From the NCBI GenBank assembly GCA_030430025.1, contig JAUIGR010000004.1:46970-110969 (forward strand): a DNA stretch of 64,000 bases. The letters run 5' to 3'. The position numbers and the translations under genes were made by a program. The notes below the pieces were generated by a model. It was not told the DNA's origin, did not search any database, and worked only from the letters and a program-made list of their open reading frames with translations. Shown here in pieces: positions 46,428 through 56,575 of the stretch (within the stretch, counting starts at the first letter, position 1; every line of letters begins with the position of its first letter). This DNA is from Gammaproteobacteria bacterium (GTDB lineage Bacteria; Pseudomonadota; Gammaproteobacteria; Xanthomonadales; Marinicellaceae).

Positions 46428-48992
46428 ATGACAATTTCAAAACATGATTTAATTAGCCTGGAACCTTGGTTTGATTTGTTGATTGATCAACCCAAAGAAC
46501 TGCAACAAAAAGAACTGAACACACTAGAATCAACAGGCCAATTAAATAGCAAACAACTCGAAACACTCAAAAAAATGCTGAGTGTAGCAAAAGGCACTCA
46601 ATTCAGCACTGCGGCCAGTCAATACATTAATCCAAGCACAGAAGACATCACTGGTCACCAAATTGGCCAATATAAAATCATCAAGCCCTTAGGTCATGGC
46701 GGTATGGGGCAAGTTTTTCTCGCTACTAGAAATGACGGAGAATTCGAACAACAAGTGGCTCTGAAACTATCTTATGATTATATTGATGACTCAATAAGAG
46801 AGCGATTTGAAAGAGAAAGACAAATCCTCGCTCAACTGACACACCCCAATATCACCCATTTATTAGATGGTGGGACAACAGAACAAAACAAACCATACAT
46901 TGTGATGGAATATGTTAAGGGACTGCCTCTAGATCAATACTGCAAAAAGTCCCAGCCTAACTTAAAAAAAAGGATTGGGCTGATTTTACAAGCTTGTGAT
47001 GCGGTTTCTTACGCACATAATAACTTGATCTTACATCGAGACCTAAAACCGGACAACATATTAGTCAGCCAGTCAGGCTGGGTCAAACTTTTGGATTTTG
47101 GCATTGCTAAACTAATGGATGAAGATTTGAATAATAAAACCGCCACCCAAATAATGACTCGTAACTACGCAAGTCCAGAACAAATTCAAGGAAAAACGCT
47201 GTCAGTCCAAAGTGATTTATTTTCATTAGGAGTCATTGCTTTTGAGATACTCACTGGACATCACCCTTTCCCACATAGAAATGCTTTAGAAAGAGAACAG
47301 CATGTTGTTTCTGGGAAATTACTTAAAATTAGTCAAAGGACTACACAAGAAAGTGTTTTAGATACGCATCTGGATAACATCCCTAACTCGCAGTTAGAAG
47401 GAGACTTGGAAAACATATTGCGCAAAGCATTGGCTGCAGATCCAAGCCAAAGATATAACGCAGTTAACGACTTTGCCCAAGATTTGAGAAATTTCTTAGA
47501 AAATCGTCCAATCAAGGCCCGTAAACCAAGCCTGATTTATGTCGCCTACAAATGGGTCCAACGACATAAGGCAATCAGTATTATTAGCATCTTCTCTGTC
47601 TTGAGCTTAGTGAGTGCCACTGTTTTTTCTATTAATAAGGCCAATGAGGCATTACAACAAAAGCAAATTGCAGAAAGTGAGTCAACCAGAGCGAATAAGA
47701 TTTCAAGTTTCATGCAAAGCATATTCACTAGCGCAAAACCACACTCCGGCAAAGAAGAGTTGACTGCCCGTGCTTTATTAGATCAAGGGTTTGAATCTCT
47801 TGAAACAGATCTTGCCAATGATCCTGAAAGCAAATATAAAATCATGGCCACCATGCTTGATGCATACCTTCAATTAAGTGAGTTTAAAAAAGTCACAACT
47901 GTTTACGACAACCATTACCAGACTTGTATCTCAGTTTTGTTACCAAGTAGTGAACCATGTCAGCAAATATTGCGATCCATGGCCAGAGCCACTTTCAAGC
48001 TGTATGGTGATGAGCCAGCTTTAGTCTACCGCTATAAGGCAATCAACATTGCTAAACGCAGTCAACCAATTGATCATTTACAGCTGGGTACTTTATTACG
48101 GGAATTGTTTGTACCTTTAGTGAATTTAAAACGATTTGATGAAGCATTGAAGACCACAGAAGAAGGCCTGGAACATCTAAAACAAACAGGCATCAGTGAT
48201 ACTGACCTGGCATTTACATACCATGATTTGGCTGTTTATTTTACTAAGACAGGCCATTTTAAAGAAGCTGAAGAATACATACAAAAAGAAGAAAAAATTT
48301 TTAACCAGATGACTCCAACAAACTATTTCAACTTAGGCCATCTAGAAAATTTAAAAGGATATTTTTACTTAAGACAAAAGAATTATGAACAAGCGATATA
48401 TTGGCGAAAAAAGTCCGTTAAAACTTTCAGGACTCATTTCGACCGACCATCAGAAAGCGCAGCCTACATAGAACGAGCATTGGCCAGAACCATGTATAGA
48501 GGTGGAAAAGTAGAAGATGCCATTAAGCAAGCCAAAGAAGCCATCAGTGTTTATGAAAGCCTGGGGAAAACTGATCAAACCCATCACCAAGAAACTGTGT
48601 TGATTTTAGCCCAAGCTTTGCTTGAATCGGGTGATTACAATGAAGGTATTTTACATTTCAATAAAGTTAATAAAGAAAAAATACCATTCCTCAAATGTGA
48701 ATACGAGAAAATCAACACATTTATCCAATTATTTGTTCATTTATCACTCGATGGCAAAGAGGCCCTTACTTCCTATATTCAATGCGCTGCAGAGAAAGGC
48801 GAGGTTGCTGAATTTTCGGCCATATATATTCCACTCTTTCAAATGAAGTTGGCTGTCTTGAATAAACAGTTCGAAAAAGCAAATGAACTTTCACAACCTC
48901 TTGATCAATTTTGGGAAGATAACCCAGAAGAATTGCCCACCTTGAAAAACAACTACCTCAAGTTAAAACAGCAGTTATTGACTCAGTCTTAA
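46428..48992 (+). CDS. Membrane Ser/Thr protein kinase with TPR-like tail
   Basis: 854 residues. After a 75-residue helical lead, a eukaryote-like kinase domain (about 80-370): G-loop GHGGMGQVF (89-), Lys113, HRDLKPDN (203-), DFG at 223-225, then ASPEQIQG. One membrane helix follows at about 385-405, and the remaining 430 residues are helical repeats resembling TPRs (ALVYRYKAINIAKR, AIYWRKKSVKTF, AIKQAKEAISVYESLG), probably periplasmic. All catalytic residues are present, so it should be active. Start ATG 46428 chosen for its GGGGGA site. Substrate and signal unknown; often such kinases sit near an ECF sigma factor, none is here. Confidence 0.88.
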   Translation: MTISKHDLISLEPWFDLLIDQPKELQQKELNTLESTGQLNSKQLETLKKMLSVAKGTQFSTAASQYINPSTEDITGHQIGQYKIIKPLGHGGMGQVFLATRNDGEFEQQVALKLSYDYIDDSIRERFERERQILAQLTHPNITHLLDGGTTEQNKPYIVMEYVKGLPLDQYCKKSQPNLKKRIGLILQACDAVSYAHNNLILHRDLKPDNILVSQSGWVKLLDFGIAKLMDEDLNNKTATQIMTRNYASPEQIQGKTLSVQSDLFSLGVIAFEILTGHHPFPHRNALEREQHVVSGKLLKISQRTTQESVLDTHLDNIPNSQLEGDLENILRKALAADPSQRYNAVNDFAQDLRNFLENRPIKARKPSLIYVAYKWVQRHKAISIISIFSVLSLVSATVFSINKANEALQQKQIAESESTRANKISSFMQSIFTSAKPHSGKEELTARALLDQGFESLETDLANDPESKYKIMATMLDAYLQLSEFKKVTTVYDNHYQTCISVLLPSSEPCQQILRSMARATFKLYGDEPALVYRYKAINIAKRSQPIDHLQLGTLLRELFVPLVNLKRFDEALKTTEEGLEHLKQTGISDTDLAFTYHDLAVYFTKTGHFKEAEEYIQKEEKIFNQMTPTNYFNLGHLENLKGYFYLRQKNYEQAIYWRKKSVKTFRTHFDRPSESAAYIERALARTMYRGGKVEDAIKQAKEAISVYESLGKTDQTHHQETVLILAQALLESGDYNEGILHFNKVNKEKIPFLKCEYEKINTFIQLFVHLSLDGKEALTSYIQCAAEKGEVAEFSAIYIPLFQMKLAVLNKQFEKANELSQPLDQFWEDNPEELPTLKNNYLKLKQQLLTQS

Positions 48993-49021
48993 TGTAGTCC
49001 TTTTCAAAAAAACTGACTACA
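48993..49021. terminator. Hairpin between kinase and yaaA (convergent)
   Basis: Stem TGTAGTC (48993-48999) / GACTACA (49015-49021). The loop carries CTTTT and AAAAAA runs. Located between two convergent stops 37 bases apart, so it may serve both. Confidence 0.4.
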
Positions 49022-49029
49022 AGCTTTAC

Positions 49030-49827
49030 CTAAGTTATTCGTGATCCTTTCCTTAAGCTATTCACTGGCGGTGGTTGTTTCCTTTCAAAGATCCATTGAT
49101 CGTCTGTCGAAAGCCCACGGTGATACCGGTAACCATCAAATGCAATGGATTTGATTCCCTCAGGTTCGATGATTTGGTTTTGAATAATGGTTCTTGCCAT
49201 TTGTCCACGTGCTTTTTTAGCAAAGAATCCTATTACACGTGTTTTCCCGTCTTTGGTGTCTTTAAAATTAATATCTATCACCTTGGCTTTTAGCTTTTTC
49301 TTTTTAACCACTTTAAAATACTCGTTAGAAGCCAAATTGATCACTACATCTTCACATTCATCATTGATGGCGTCGGTAATTTGTTCATTCCAAAACTGAT
49401 AGAGGTTCTCATTTTTTCTTTGTTTAAGTTTGGTTTTCATTTCCAAACGATAAGGCTGAATCAAATCTAATGGTCGTAAATAACCATATAGACCTGACAA
49501 TATTCTTAAATGTTTTTGTCCAAAAGTCCAATCTTGATCACTCATAGTGTCAGCATCCAATCCATTATAAACATCTCCCTTAAAAGCCAGAGCTGCTTGT
49601 TTTGATTGACCTAAAGTAAATGGGGTTGAAAAGGCCTGATACCGTGCCGCATTCAATTCAGCCAAAGAATCACTGATACTCATCAGTTGTTGCAATTGAG
49701 AAACAGTCATTTTTTTGAGTTCTTTAACCAACAATTCACTTTGTGACAACATTTGGGGATATGAATGTGCTAAATAAGGATGTTGGTCAAAATCCTGGCC
49801 TTTCGAAGGTGACAATAAAATAATCAT
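49030..49827 (-). CDS. yaaA: Peroxide stress protein YaaA
   Basis: 265 residues of the YaaA/DUF328 family, which protects DNA during peroxide stress by limiting free iron. Starts MIILLSPSKGQDF; internal signatures are ARYQAFSTPF, ALAFKGDVYNGLDA and RILSGLYGYLRPLDLIQPYR, with VINLASNEYFK and FFAKKARGQMAR downstream. Overlaps bioA by four bases, so it is cotranscribed with bioA and probably recA. Confidence 0.95.
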   Translation of the reverse strand: MIILLSPSKGQDFDQHPYLAHSYPQMLSQSELLVKELKKMTVSQLQQLMSISDSLAELNAARYQAFSTPFTLGQSKQAALAFKGDVYNGLDADTMSDQDWTFGQKHLRILSGLYGYLRPLDLIQPYRLEMKTKLKQRKNENLYQFWNEQITDAINDECEDVVINLASNEYFKVVKKKKLKAKVIDINFKDTKDGKTRVIGFFAKKARGQMARTIIQNQIIEPEGIKSIAFDGYRYHRGLSTDDQWIFERKQPPPVNSLRKGSRIT

Positions 49828-51089
49828 GGATAGCGTTTTTTAATGACTCGATAAATACTTTTACATAGATGCTGAACATCTTCGGCTTGCATGATATAGG
49901 GAGGCATCACATAAATCAAGTGAGCAAAAGGCCTGATCCATACACCCTCTTCAACAAATGCGGCTACTAAATCATCAGTATCGACCGATTTGATCATTTC
50001 AACCACACCAATAGCACCTAAGGTTCGTATTCGCTTCACACCAGGCAACGATTGGCAAGGCAACAGCCCTTCTTTTAATTGCTTTTCCAAAAGCAGGATT
50101 TGATTGCGCCAATCCCTTTTCATTAACAAATCTATCGAAGCGCTGGCTACAGCACAAGCCAAAGGGTTCGCCATGAAGGTTGGACCATGCATGAAATTAT
50201 TATCCATACCACGACCAATATCAGTGTGACAAAGAACAGCTGACAAAGTTAAATACCCCCCGGTCAAAGCCTTGCCAAGACATAAAATATCCGGAGCGAC
50301 ATTTGCATGCTGGTAGGCAAACAGTGTTCCGGTTCGTCCAAAACCCGTAGCAATTTCATCAAAAATCAACAACACATCGTATTCATCACATAACATCCTA
50401 ATCTGTCTTAGGTATTCAGGATGATAAAAAAACATACCACCAACACCTTGCACAATCGGCTCAAAAATCACTGCAAATATTTGATGATGATGTTCTGCAA
50501 TTGCCTGTTTGAATGGTTCTATATGTTTATCATCCCAATCATCATCAAAAGCACACCTTGGAGGATCAACAAAAATATGTTGGTTTAGCAGACGAGAAAA
50601 TATATGGTGCATACCATTAACTGGATCACAAACAGACATGGCTCCAAAAGTATCCCCATGGTATCCTGAACGAAAAGTCATAAACCTTTTCTTATCATGT
50701 TGACCTTTGGCATAACAATATTGGGCTGCCATTTTCATAGCAACTTCAACCGCAACAGATCCTGAATCAGCAAAAAATACCTGCTGCAAGCTCTCGTGGT
50801 TAATTTCAAGCAACTGTTTTCCTAATCTAATCGCCGGCTCATGAGTTAAGCTTCCAAACATGACATGAGACATCAACTCACTTTGATTTTTCAAAGCAGC
50901 GTTCAGTTCTGGCACATTATAACCGTGAATACAAGCCCACCAGGAAGACATTCCATCAATCAACTCTCGACCATCCTCAAGTTTTAACCTAACGCCTTGG
51001 GCTGAAACCACAGGAAATGTCAAAGCAGGCTCAGAAAGATTAGTATAAGGATGCCACAAATGTTCTTTATCAAATTGAATATCCATCAT
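49824..51089 (-). CDS. bioA: Adenosylmethionine-8-amino-7-oxononanoate aminotransferase
   Basis: Makes 7,8-diaminopelargonate in biotin synthesis using SAM as amino donor. 421 residues, fold-type I PLP enzyme: HLWHPYTNL at the start, MSSWWACIHGYNVPELN, FRSGYHGDTFGAMSVCD, FDEIATGFGRTG with the PLP Asp and LCLGKALTGGYL with the Schiff-base Lys. Stands outside a bio cluster, between recX and yaaA with four-base overlaps on both sides. Confidence 0.95.
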   Translation of the reverse strand: MMDIQFDKEHLWHPYTNLSEPALTFPVVSAQGVRLKLEDGRELIDGMSSWWACIHGYNVPELNAALKNQSELMSHVMFGSLTHEPAIRLGKQLLEINHESLQQVFFADSGSVAVEVAMKMAAQYCYAKGQHDKKRFMTFRSGYHGDTFGAMSVCDPVNGMHHIFSRLLNQHIFVDPPRCAFDDDWDDKHIEPFKQAIAEHHHQIFAVIFEPIVQGVGGMFFYHPEYLRQIRMLCDEYDVLLIFDEIATGFGRTGTLFAYQHANVAPDILCLGKALTGGYLTLSAVLCHTDIGRGMDNNFMHGPTFMANPLACAVASASIDLLMKRDWRNQILLLEKQLKEGLLPCQSLPGVKRIRTLGAIGVVEMIKSVDTDDLVAAFVEEGVWIRPFAHLIYVMPPYIMQAEDVQHLCKSIYRVIKKRYP

Positions 51090-51547
51090 TCGATCACCAA
51101 ACGGATCAAATCATGACTAAAACCACGACGGTAAAGAAAGTTTTGCCGTTTGGCTTTTTCTTTCAAATCACGCCAAGGTTTACCACAGTATTTTTTTTCA
51201 TAAAACAAACAAATCAAAGATTCAAAATTCAAATCAGCTGTAATCAAAGTCTGATCTATTAATTGTTTTGAGACCCCTCTTTGCCTGAGTTCCTGTTTGA
51301 TACGAATGGGTCCATAACCTCTGCTGCTACGCATACGCCAATAACTTTCTGCAAACCGTATATCGGATAGGAGCCCAGAGGTTTGCAAATCAGCAATCAA
51401 TGCAACGACAATTGATTCAGGGTGACTTTTGTTAAGCAATTTTTGATAAAGCTCCGAGCTAGAATGTTCACGCATAGCCAAAGAGCCTAGTGCTGAAGCA
51501 CGGGCTCTGGCTTCTGGACTGTTTTTGGACTCTCTCGAGTCAGTCAT
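51086..51547 (-). CDS. recX: Regulatory protein RecX
   Basis: Modulates RecA filaments. 153 residues, three-helix repeats: ARASALGSLAMREHSSSEL, YWRMRSSRGYGPIRIKQELR and KAKRQNFLYRRGFSHDLI are RecX signatures. Two bases separate it from the recA stop. It has overlapping ends with bioA. Confidence 0.93.
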   Translation of the reverse strand: MTDSRESKNSPEARARASALGSLAMREHSSSELYQKLLNKSHPESIVVALIADLQTSGLLSDIRFAESYWRMRSSRGYGPIRIKQELRQRGVSKQLIDQTLITADLNFESLICLFYEKKYCGKPWRDLKEKAKRQNFLYRRGFSHDLIRLVIE

Positions 51548-51549
51548 CT

Positions 51550-52578
51550 TTATTCTGAAATGGGCTCTGCAGCTGTAACTTTATTATCAGTCTTCGGTAA
51601 TAAAATATCACGAATTTTTGCTTCTAACTCTTTCGCTTGATCTGGATTCTCACGAAAATATTGTTTCGCATTTTCCTTACCTTGGCCAATTCGCTCGTTT
51701 CCATAGCTATACCATGCTCCAGCTTTAGAAACTAGGTTATGAGCCACACCAAAATCTATTAACTCTCCCAATAATGAGATGCCTTCACCATATAATATTT
51801 CAAATTGAGCTTGTTTAAACGGGGGTGCTAATTTATTTTTCACCACTTTCACTCGCGTGTCGTTACCAATAACTTCGTCACCTTTTTTGATGGCTCCAAT
51901 TCGACGAATATCCAAACGCACTGAAGAATAAAATTTCAAGGCATTTCCACCTGTTGTGGTCTCAGGGGAACCAAACATCACACCAATCTTCATCCGAATT
52001 TGGTTAATGAATATCACCATACAATTGGTGCGTTTGATATTGGCTGTCAATTTACGTAAAGCTTGTGACATTAACCGTGCCTGCAAGCCCATATGTGAAT
52101 CGCCCATGTCACCTTCAATTTCAGCCTTCGGTGTCAATGCGGCTACTGAATCAATAACAATGAGATCAACAGCATTAGATCGGACCAACATGTCACATAT
52201 TTCTAACGACTCTTCACCTGTATCTGGCTGGGATACCAATAAATCATCAATATTGACTCCCAACTTTCCTGCATAAATAGGATCCAATGCATGTTCCGCA
52301 TCAATAAAAGCCGCTGTGCCGCCTTGACGCTGACATTCAGCCACTGCATGTAAAGTTAACGTTGTTTTGCCGCTAGACTCAGGCCCATAAATTTCAATAA
52401 CACGCCCTCTTGGCAATCCACCAATACCCAAAGCCACATCCAGCCCTAATGAACCTGTGGAATAGACGTCAGTAGTCAACGCTTGATTATCACCCATGCG
52501 CATCACTGAACCTTTTCCAAACTGTTTTTCAATTTGTTCTAAAGCCGCTGACAGCGCCTTCTTTTTATTGTCATCCAC
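51550..52578 (-). CDS. recA: Recombinase RecA
   Basis: Strand exchange and SOS coprotease. About 342 residues: [13 protein letters not shown]alker [21 protein letters not shown]alker B and L1 loop, [20 protein letters not shown] then [16 protein letters not shown] (L2). I choose GTG at 52578 (product [20 protein letters not shown]), preceded by GGAG at nine bases. The frame is open 16 codons further to a TTG at 52626. I do not see a CTGT-N8-ACAG LexA box in the upstream region. Confidence 0.96.
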   Translation of the reverse strand: MDDNKKKALSAALEQIEKQFGKGSVMRMGDNQALTTDVYSTGSLGLDVALGIGGLPRGRVIEIYGPESSGKTTLTLHAVAECQRQGGTAAFIDAEHALDPIYAGKLGVNIDDLLVSQPDTGEESLEICDMLVRSNAVDLIVIDSVAALTPKAEIEGDMGDSHMGLQARLMSQALRKLTANIKRTNCMVIFINQIRMKIGVMFGSPETTTGGNALKFYSSVRLDIRRIGAIKKGDEVIGNDTRVKVVKNKLAPPFKQAQFEILYGEGISLLGELIDFGVAHNLVSKAGAWYSYGNERIGQGKENAKQYFRENPDQAKELEAKIRDILLPKTDNKVTAAEPISE

Positions 52579-52920
52579 TGTATTCTGCTCCACTGATTTG
52601 AACGCCACATTATCGCATGTATTCAACTGTGACTAAATTCATAATTTGCGAAAAATGCTTATCTATAATTTATGACACGGTAGACAATTCATAGACAGTA
52701 AATTCAAAATCATGAGAAAAGCCTTTAATCTGGAGGCTTTTCTCAATTTTTGCTCTGAAACAATACGCTAGTAATCAAACTTTAACCCAGCTGATTTGTA
52801 CACCGGTTTTATTCAAATCAATTTGGTCTTATCGCTTGAAGCTAGATAATCATCCGACTGTCGAAGTGTTCTGGCAATTATGAGGTTTATCCTATATTTT
52901 TTGACAAAGTAACTCATAGA
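52579..52920. other. recA upstream region
   Basis: 342 bp between recA and the methyltransferase gene. It contains the terminator at 52714-52744 and presumably the recA promoter in 52600-52710, where I find only a weak TATAGAT-like -10. No canonical gammaproteobacterial LexA palindrome is visible. Nothing else is recognised. Confidence 0.4.
52714..52744. terminator. Intrinsic terminator between methyltransferase and recA
   Basis: Perfect 11-bp stem GAGAAAAGCCT (52714-52724) / AGGCTTTTCTC (52734-52744) with a T-rich flank on the plus strand (AATTTTT) and a weaker one on the minus strand (ATGATTTTGAATTT). It ends the 2-oxoacid oxidoreductase/methyltransferase operon before recA. Confidence 0.7.
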
Positions 52921-53697
52921 TCATTTCTCAGCCACAATATAACAAACCCAACCTGCATCGGGAGTGCCCAACATCGTTTTTGTGTAGACACCATCTCCCT
53001 CTCCAGTTGACTCATCGGTACCTTCCCAGTACACGTCGGCTGTTTTGAACCCCGCCTCTAATAACATCTCTCTGATTTCAGGCAAAGTCCATAACCGCCA
53101 GTAATAAGCAAACGCTCGATCCATCCTAACACCTTCATCTGTCTCAAAGTGGATATAACACTGCATTTCTGAAGTAATGGGATTGAAAGTAGCTTGTTCC
53201 CATATATAAGTAAATCCATCACATTCACGCTCCTCCGTCAGGACTTTATGTGCTTCATAACCACCAAAAGCATCAAGAAAAAATACACCATCTTCGTTCA
53301 ATGACTGATAAACCGATTCAAAATAGGACACCATTAACGGACGTTCCATAAAAATAAAATAACTGAAATTCATCGCCAATACAGTATCAATGCATTGAAC
53401 TGGCACATCTAGTACATCAGCTTCCAATAATTGGATCCGTTTTTGTTGCGACCAAGACAGAGAGGTAACATTATTGTCTTGTCCCCACTGCAGTACCAAT
53501 GGATCCAAATCCACACCCCAAGCCATGTGATTATCACCACGACTCACCCACTCACAAGCAGTCTGGGCTGTACCACAAAAATCTTCTCTCAATGTTTTGA
53601 GCGGACGCTTTTTTAATGTCTGAAATGTTTCAGCCACAAAATCAATCTCAGCCTCAACACACTGGACCGAGTTTTGGTAAAAATGATGTTTATCCAT
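52921..53697 (-). CDS. Class I SAM-dependent methyltransferase
   Basis: 258 residues. SAM-binding elements: REDFCGTAQTACEWVSRG (motif I variant) and WGVDLDPLVLQWG (motif II acidic residue), VLAMNFSYFIFMERPLMVSY (motif IV/V region). It ends the operon after the oxidoreductase beta subunit (two bases apart), and its C-terminal half holds YYWRLWTLPEIREMLLEAGF. Target unknown (small molecule or protein). Confidence 0.8.
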   Translation of the reverse strand: MDKHHFYQNSVQCVEAEIDFVAETFQTLKKRPLKTLREDFCGTAQTACEWVSRGDNHMAWGVDLDPLVLQWGQDNNVTSLSWSQQKRIQLLEADVLDVPVQCIDTVLAMNFSYFIFMERPLMVSYFESVYQSLNEDGVFFLDAFGGYEAHKVLTEERECDGFTYIWEQATFNPITSEMQCYIHFETDEGVRMDRAFAYYWRLWTLPEIREMLLEAGFKTADVYWEGTDESTGEGDGVYTKTMLGTPDAGWVCYIVAEK

Positions 53698-53699
53698 AA

Positions 53700-54752
53700 C
53701 TATCTTAAAGATTCATTCAAAACTTCTAATACACCTGAACCAGGACATAACAAGTCTTGGCTCAAAGCATTCAATGGTGTATCAACTGTTTGTATTTTCC
53801 CGTGAGTATCAGGTTGTGATTGATTCAAATAAATCAAGCCAGTTAAAATTTGCTGATCCATTTTAACTGTTTCTATTTTATCAATGGCCGATTTTCTACA
53901 ACTCAAATCATAGTCATCACTGTTCTTGTTTAAATGCAATGAACTACCATCATGCAACACCACTTCTCTGCTGGTTCCTGCAGGATAATCAATACTCAGT
54001 TCTTGCTTTTGAGGTATGTAATCAATTGTTCCCGTTGCTTCCAAATGATCTCTTACCCATTCATAACCTTTGGTCGAGGAAGGGGTGTTATTAAAAGTAA
54101 CACAAGGAGAAATGACATCAATAAAAGAAAAACCTTGATGCTTTATTGCAGTTTTAATCAAAGGCACCAACTGTTTTTTATCACCTGAAAAGCTTCGAGC
54201 GACCATACCAGCACCAAGTTGTAAAGCCAGCTCACAAAGATCTATTGAATCAAATACTGAAGGGACTCCTTTTTTTCCAGCAGAGCCTAAGTCTGCAGTG
54301 GCTGAATCCTGACCCTTGGTCAAGCCATAACAGCCATTATTCATGACAATGTATACCATATTGAGATTTCTTCTAACCACGTGGGCAAATTGCCCCATCC
54401 CAATAGATGCAGTATCTCCATCACCTGATATACCTATATACAGTAAATCACGGTTGGCCATATTAGCACCAACAGAAACTGAAGGCATACGGCCGTGAAC
54501 AGAATTAAATCCATGTGCTTTACCGAGAAAATAGGTTGGGGTTTTGGAAGAACAACCAATACCAGAGATCTTGGCGATTTGATGAGGTTCCAGTGCCAAT
54601 TCATAACAGGACTTTACGATAGCAGCACTAATAGAATCATGTCCACAACCTGCACATAATGTCGACAATGCACCTTCATAGTGTTTAATGGTATAACCTT
54701 TATCGTTAGGGGTTAACGCGGGATGTCTAAAATTGGAGCGAATGTAAGTCAC
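53700..54752 (-). CDS. korB: 2-oxoacid:ferredoxin oxidoreductase, beta subunit
   Basis: 350 residues, TPP-binding subunit of the KorB type: LCAGCGHDSI, GIGCSSKTPTYFLGKAHGFN, GDGDTASIGMGQF and NNGCYGLTKGQDS (TPP-Mg motif). Likely oxidises 2-oxoglutarate (or another 2-oxoacid) to the acyl-CoA with reduction of ferredoxin; the CAGCGH cysteines match the single [4Fe-4S] of the beta subunit. Overlaps the alpha gene by four bases. Confidence 0.9.
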   Translation of the reverse strand: MTYIRSNFRHPALTPNDKGYTIKHYEGALSTLCAGCGHDSISAAIVKSCYELALEPHQIAKISGIGCSSKTPTYFLGKAHGFNSVHGRMPSVSVGANMANRDLLYIGISGDGDTASIGMGQFAHVVRRNLNMVYIVMNNGCYGLTKGQDSATADLGSAGKKGVPSVFDSIDLCELALQLGAGMVARSFSGDKKQLVPLIKTAIKHQGFSFIDVISPCVTFNNTPSSTKGYEWVRDHLEATGTIDYIPQKQELSIDYPAGTSREVVLHDGSSLHLNKNSDDYDLSCRKSAIDKIETVKMDQQILTGLIYLNQSQPDTHGKIQTVDTPLNALSQDLLCPGSGVLEVLNESLR

Positions 54753-56575
54753 GACTGATTCCCCAAAGCATGTGGCGTAGATGCAAAATAAGTTGTAACT
54801 TGGTCTCTGATAAACTGAGCAGTCACCGGCATTCCATCATAGTTAAGTACGGAAATTATTTTATCAGGAGAGACGCCCAATTCATTAACCAATAATGTTT
54901 TCATCTGAGCATCCCGGTTCTGTTCCACCAGAAAAATTCGTTGGTGACTGGCCAAAAACTCACTGACTTCAGAACCAAAAGGGAATGATTTCAAACACAT
55001 GGAATCGATTGCATGAATACGCTGTATATGCACCAGTGCCTCTTTAGCAGCATAGGCACTGGTACCATAATAGACCATACCATCATGATGTCCCATTGTT
55101 TTAATTGCTGCGCTCGGTACTTTTTGCTTTGCTGTTTGCCACTTGAGCAATAGCCGCTTCATACCCCTAGCATATACCGAACCATCTTCAGTATATGTCG
55201 CATATTCATCATGGGATGACCCTCGTGTAAAAAACGCACCTTTCTCGGGATGAGTCCCTGGTAAAGTTCTGTAAGGCACTCCATCACCATCGATGTCCAG
55301 ATATCGTCCCCAACGCTCTGTCATATCATCCAAATCCTGTGCACTTAACACTTTGCCTCGTTGATATCGATAGCAGTCGTTCCAGTCAATAGGATCACAT
55401 TGATGAACATTCATGCCCAAATCCAAATCACTCATCAAAATCACTGGTGTTTGTAAAGATTCAGCCAAATCAAATGCTTGTACAGTAAACTCGAAACATT
55501 CTTTAGGATCACTGGGAAAAAGCAATACATGTTTAGTATCTCCATGAGATGCATATGCTGCTGACAACACATCTGACTGTTGTGTTCTTGTAGGCATTCC
55601 AGTACTCGGTCCGGCACGTTGTATATCCATCAACACCACGGGAATTTCAGCAAAATAAGCCAGCCCTAAAAATTCACTCATCAATGACACACCAGGGCCT
55701 GAAGTTGCAGTGAATGCTCTTGCCCCATTCCAACTGGCTCCTATCACCATACCAATAGCAGCCAATTCATCTTCTGCCTGCAGAATGGCAAATTTATTTT
55801 TCCCAGAGTCATCAACACGATATTTTTTGCAATGTTTTTCAAAAGCCTCAACAACTGATGTCGAAGGTGTGATTGGATACCAGCCGGCTACAGTTGCACC
55901 AGCAAAAACAGCGCCTAAACCTGCCGCATCATTGCCCTCCATCATGATTTGATCACCGTTCAAATCTCGTCGATGAATTTGTAACTGGCAAACACCTTGA
56001 TGATACATTTGGGCATAATCAAAACCTAATTTCAAAGCCTGTATATTAGGGGCAATCAATTTTTCCTTTTTCGAAAACTGCCTGGCAATAGAATCCTCGA
56101 ATACAGAAAAATCCATATCAAACAAATAGGCTAACGCACCCACATAAATAATATTTTTGAATATTTGTCTTAAACGGGGTTCAGTGTAATGACTATTGGC
56201 GATATCTGTTAATGGAACACCAAGGTGGGTCACATCATCACGGTGATATGTATCAGGCAACTGCTTAGATGAATCATAAAAAAAATAACCACCAGGCTCA
56301 AGCTCTTGATAGTCTTTCCACATGGTCTGGCCATTGACCGCCACCACAAAATCATAACCTCCACGTCTCCCTAAATAACCATTCTCTGAGATTCTGACTT
56401 CAAACCATGTAGGTAAACCTTGAATATTGGAAGGAAAAATATTTTTTGCTGATACCGGCACGCCCGATCGAAAAACAACCTTACTGAATAGTTGGTTGGC
56501 CGATGCTGAACCGGATCCATTGACATTAGCAAAACGGATCACAAAATCATTACAGGCCTTAATTTTATTGCTCAT
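54749..56575 (-). CDS. korA: 2-oxoacid:ferredoxin oxidoreductase, alpha subunit (gamma-alpha fusion)
   Basis: 608 residues. N-terminal gamma domain (about 10-190: FANVNGSGSASANQLFSKVV, ENGYLGRRGG) fused to the pyrimidine-binding alpha domain (about 215-600), with MMEGNDAAGLGAVFAGATVA, YPITPSTSVVEAF, ATSGPGVSLMSEFLG and TGMPTRTQQSDVLSA. This fused layout is typical of KorA. The C-terminal part has SFPFGSEVSEFL and VEQNRDAQMKTLL. Substrate specificity (2-oxoglutarate) is inferred from family. Confidence 0.9.
   Translation of the reverse strand: MSNKIKACNDFVIRFANVNGSGSASANQLFSKVVFRSGVPVSAKNIFPSNIQGLPTWFEVRISENGYLGRRGGYDFVVAVNGQTMWKDYQELEPGGYFFYDSSKQLPDTYHRDDVTHLGVPLTDIANSHYTEPRLRQIFKNIIYVGALAYLFDMDFSVFEDSIARQFSKKEKLIAPNIQALKLGFDYAQMYHQGVCQLQIHRRDLNGDQIMMEGNDAAGLGAVFAGATVAGWYPITPSTSVVEAFEKHCKKYRVDDSGKNKFAILQAEDELAAIGMVIGASWNGARAFTATSGPGVSLMSEFLGLAYFAEIPVVLMDIQRAGPSTGMPTRTQQSDVLSAAYASHGDTKHVLLFPSDPKECFEFTVQAFDLAESLQTPVILMSDLDLGMNVHQCDPIDWNDCYRYQRGKVLSAQDLDDMTERWGRYLDIDGDGVPYRTLPGTHPEKGAFFTRGSSHDEYATYTEDGSVYARGMKRLLLKWQTAKQKVPSAAIKTMGHHDGMVYYGTSAYAAKEALVHIQRIHAIDSMCLKSFPFGSEVSEFLASHQRIFLVEQNRDAQMKTLLVNELGVSPDKIISVLNYDGMPVTAQFIRDQVTTYFASTPHALGNQS

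Noticed and set aside
52579..52713. LexA box upstream of recA
   Set aside because: CTGTCTATGAATTGTC looks like a half site only; no ACAG partner at the right spacing.
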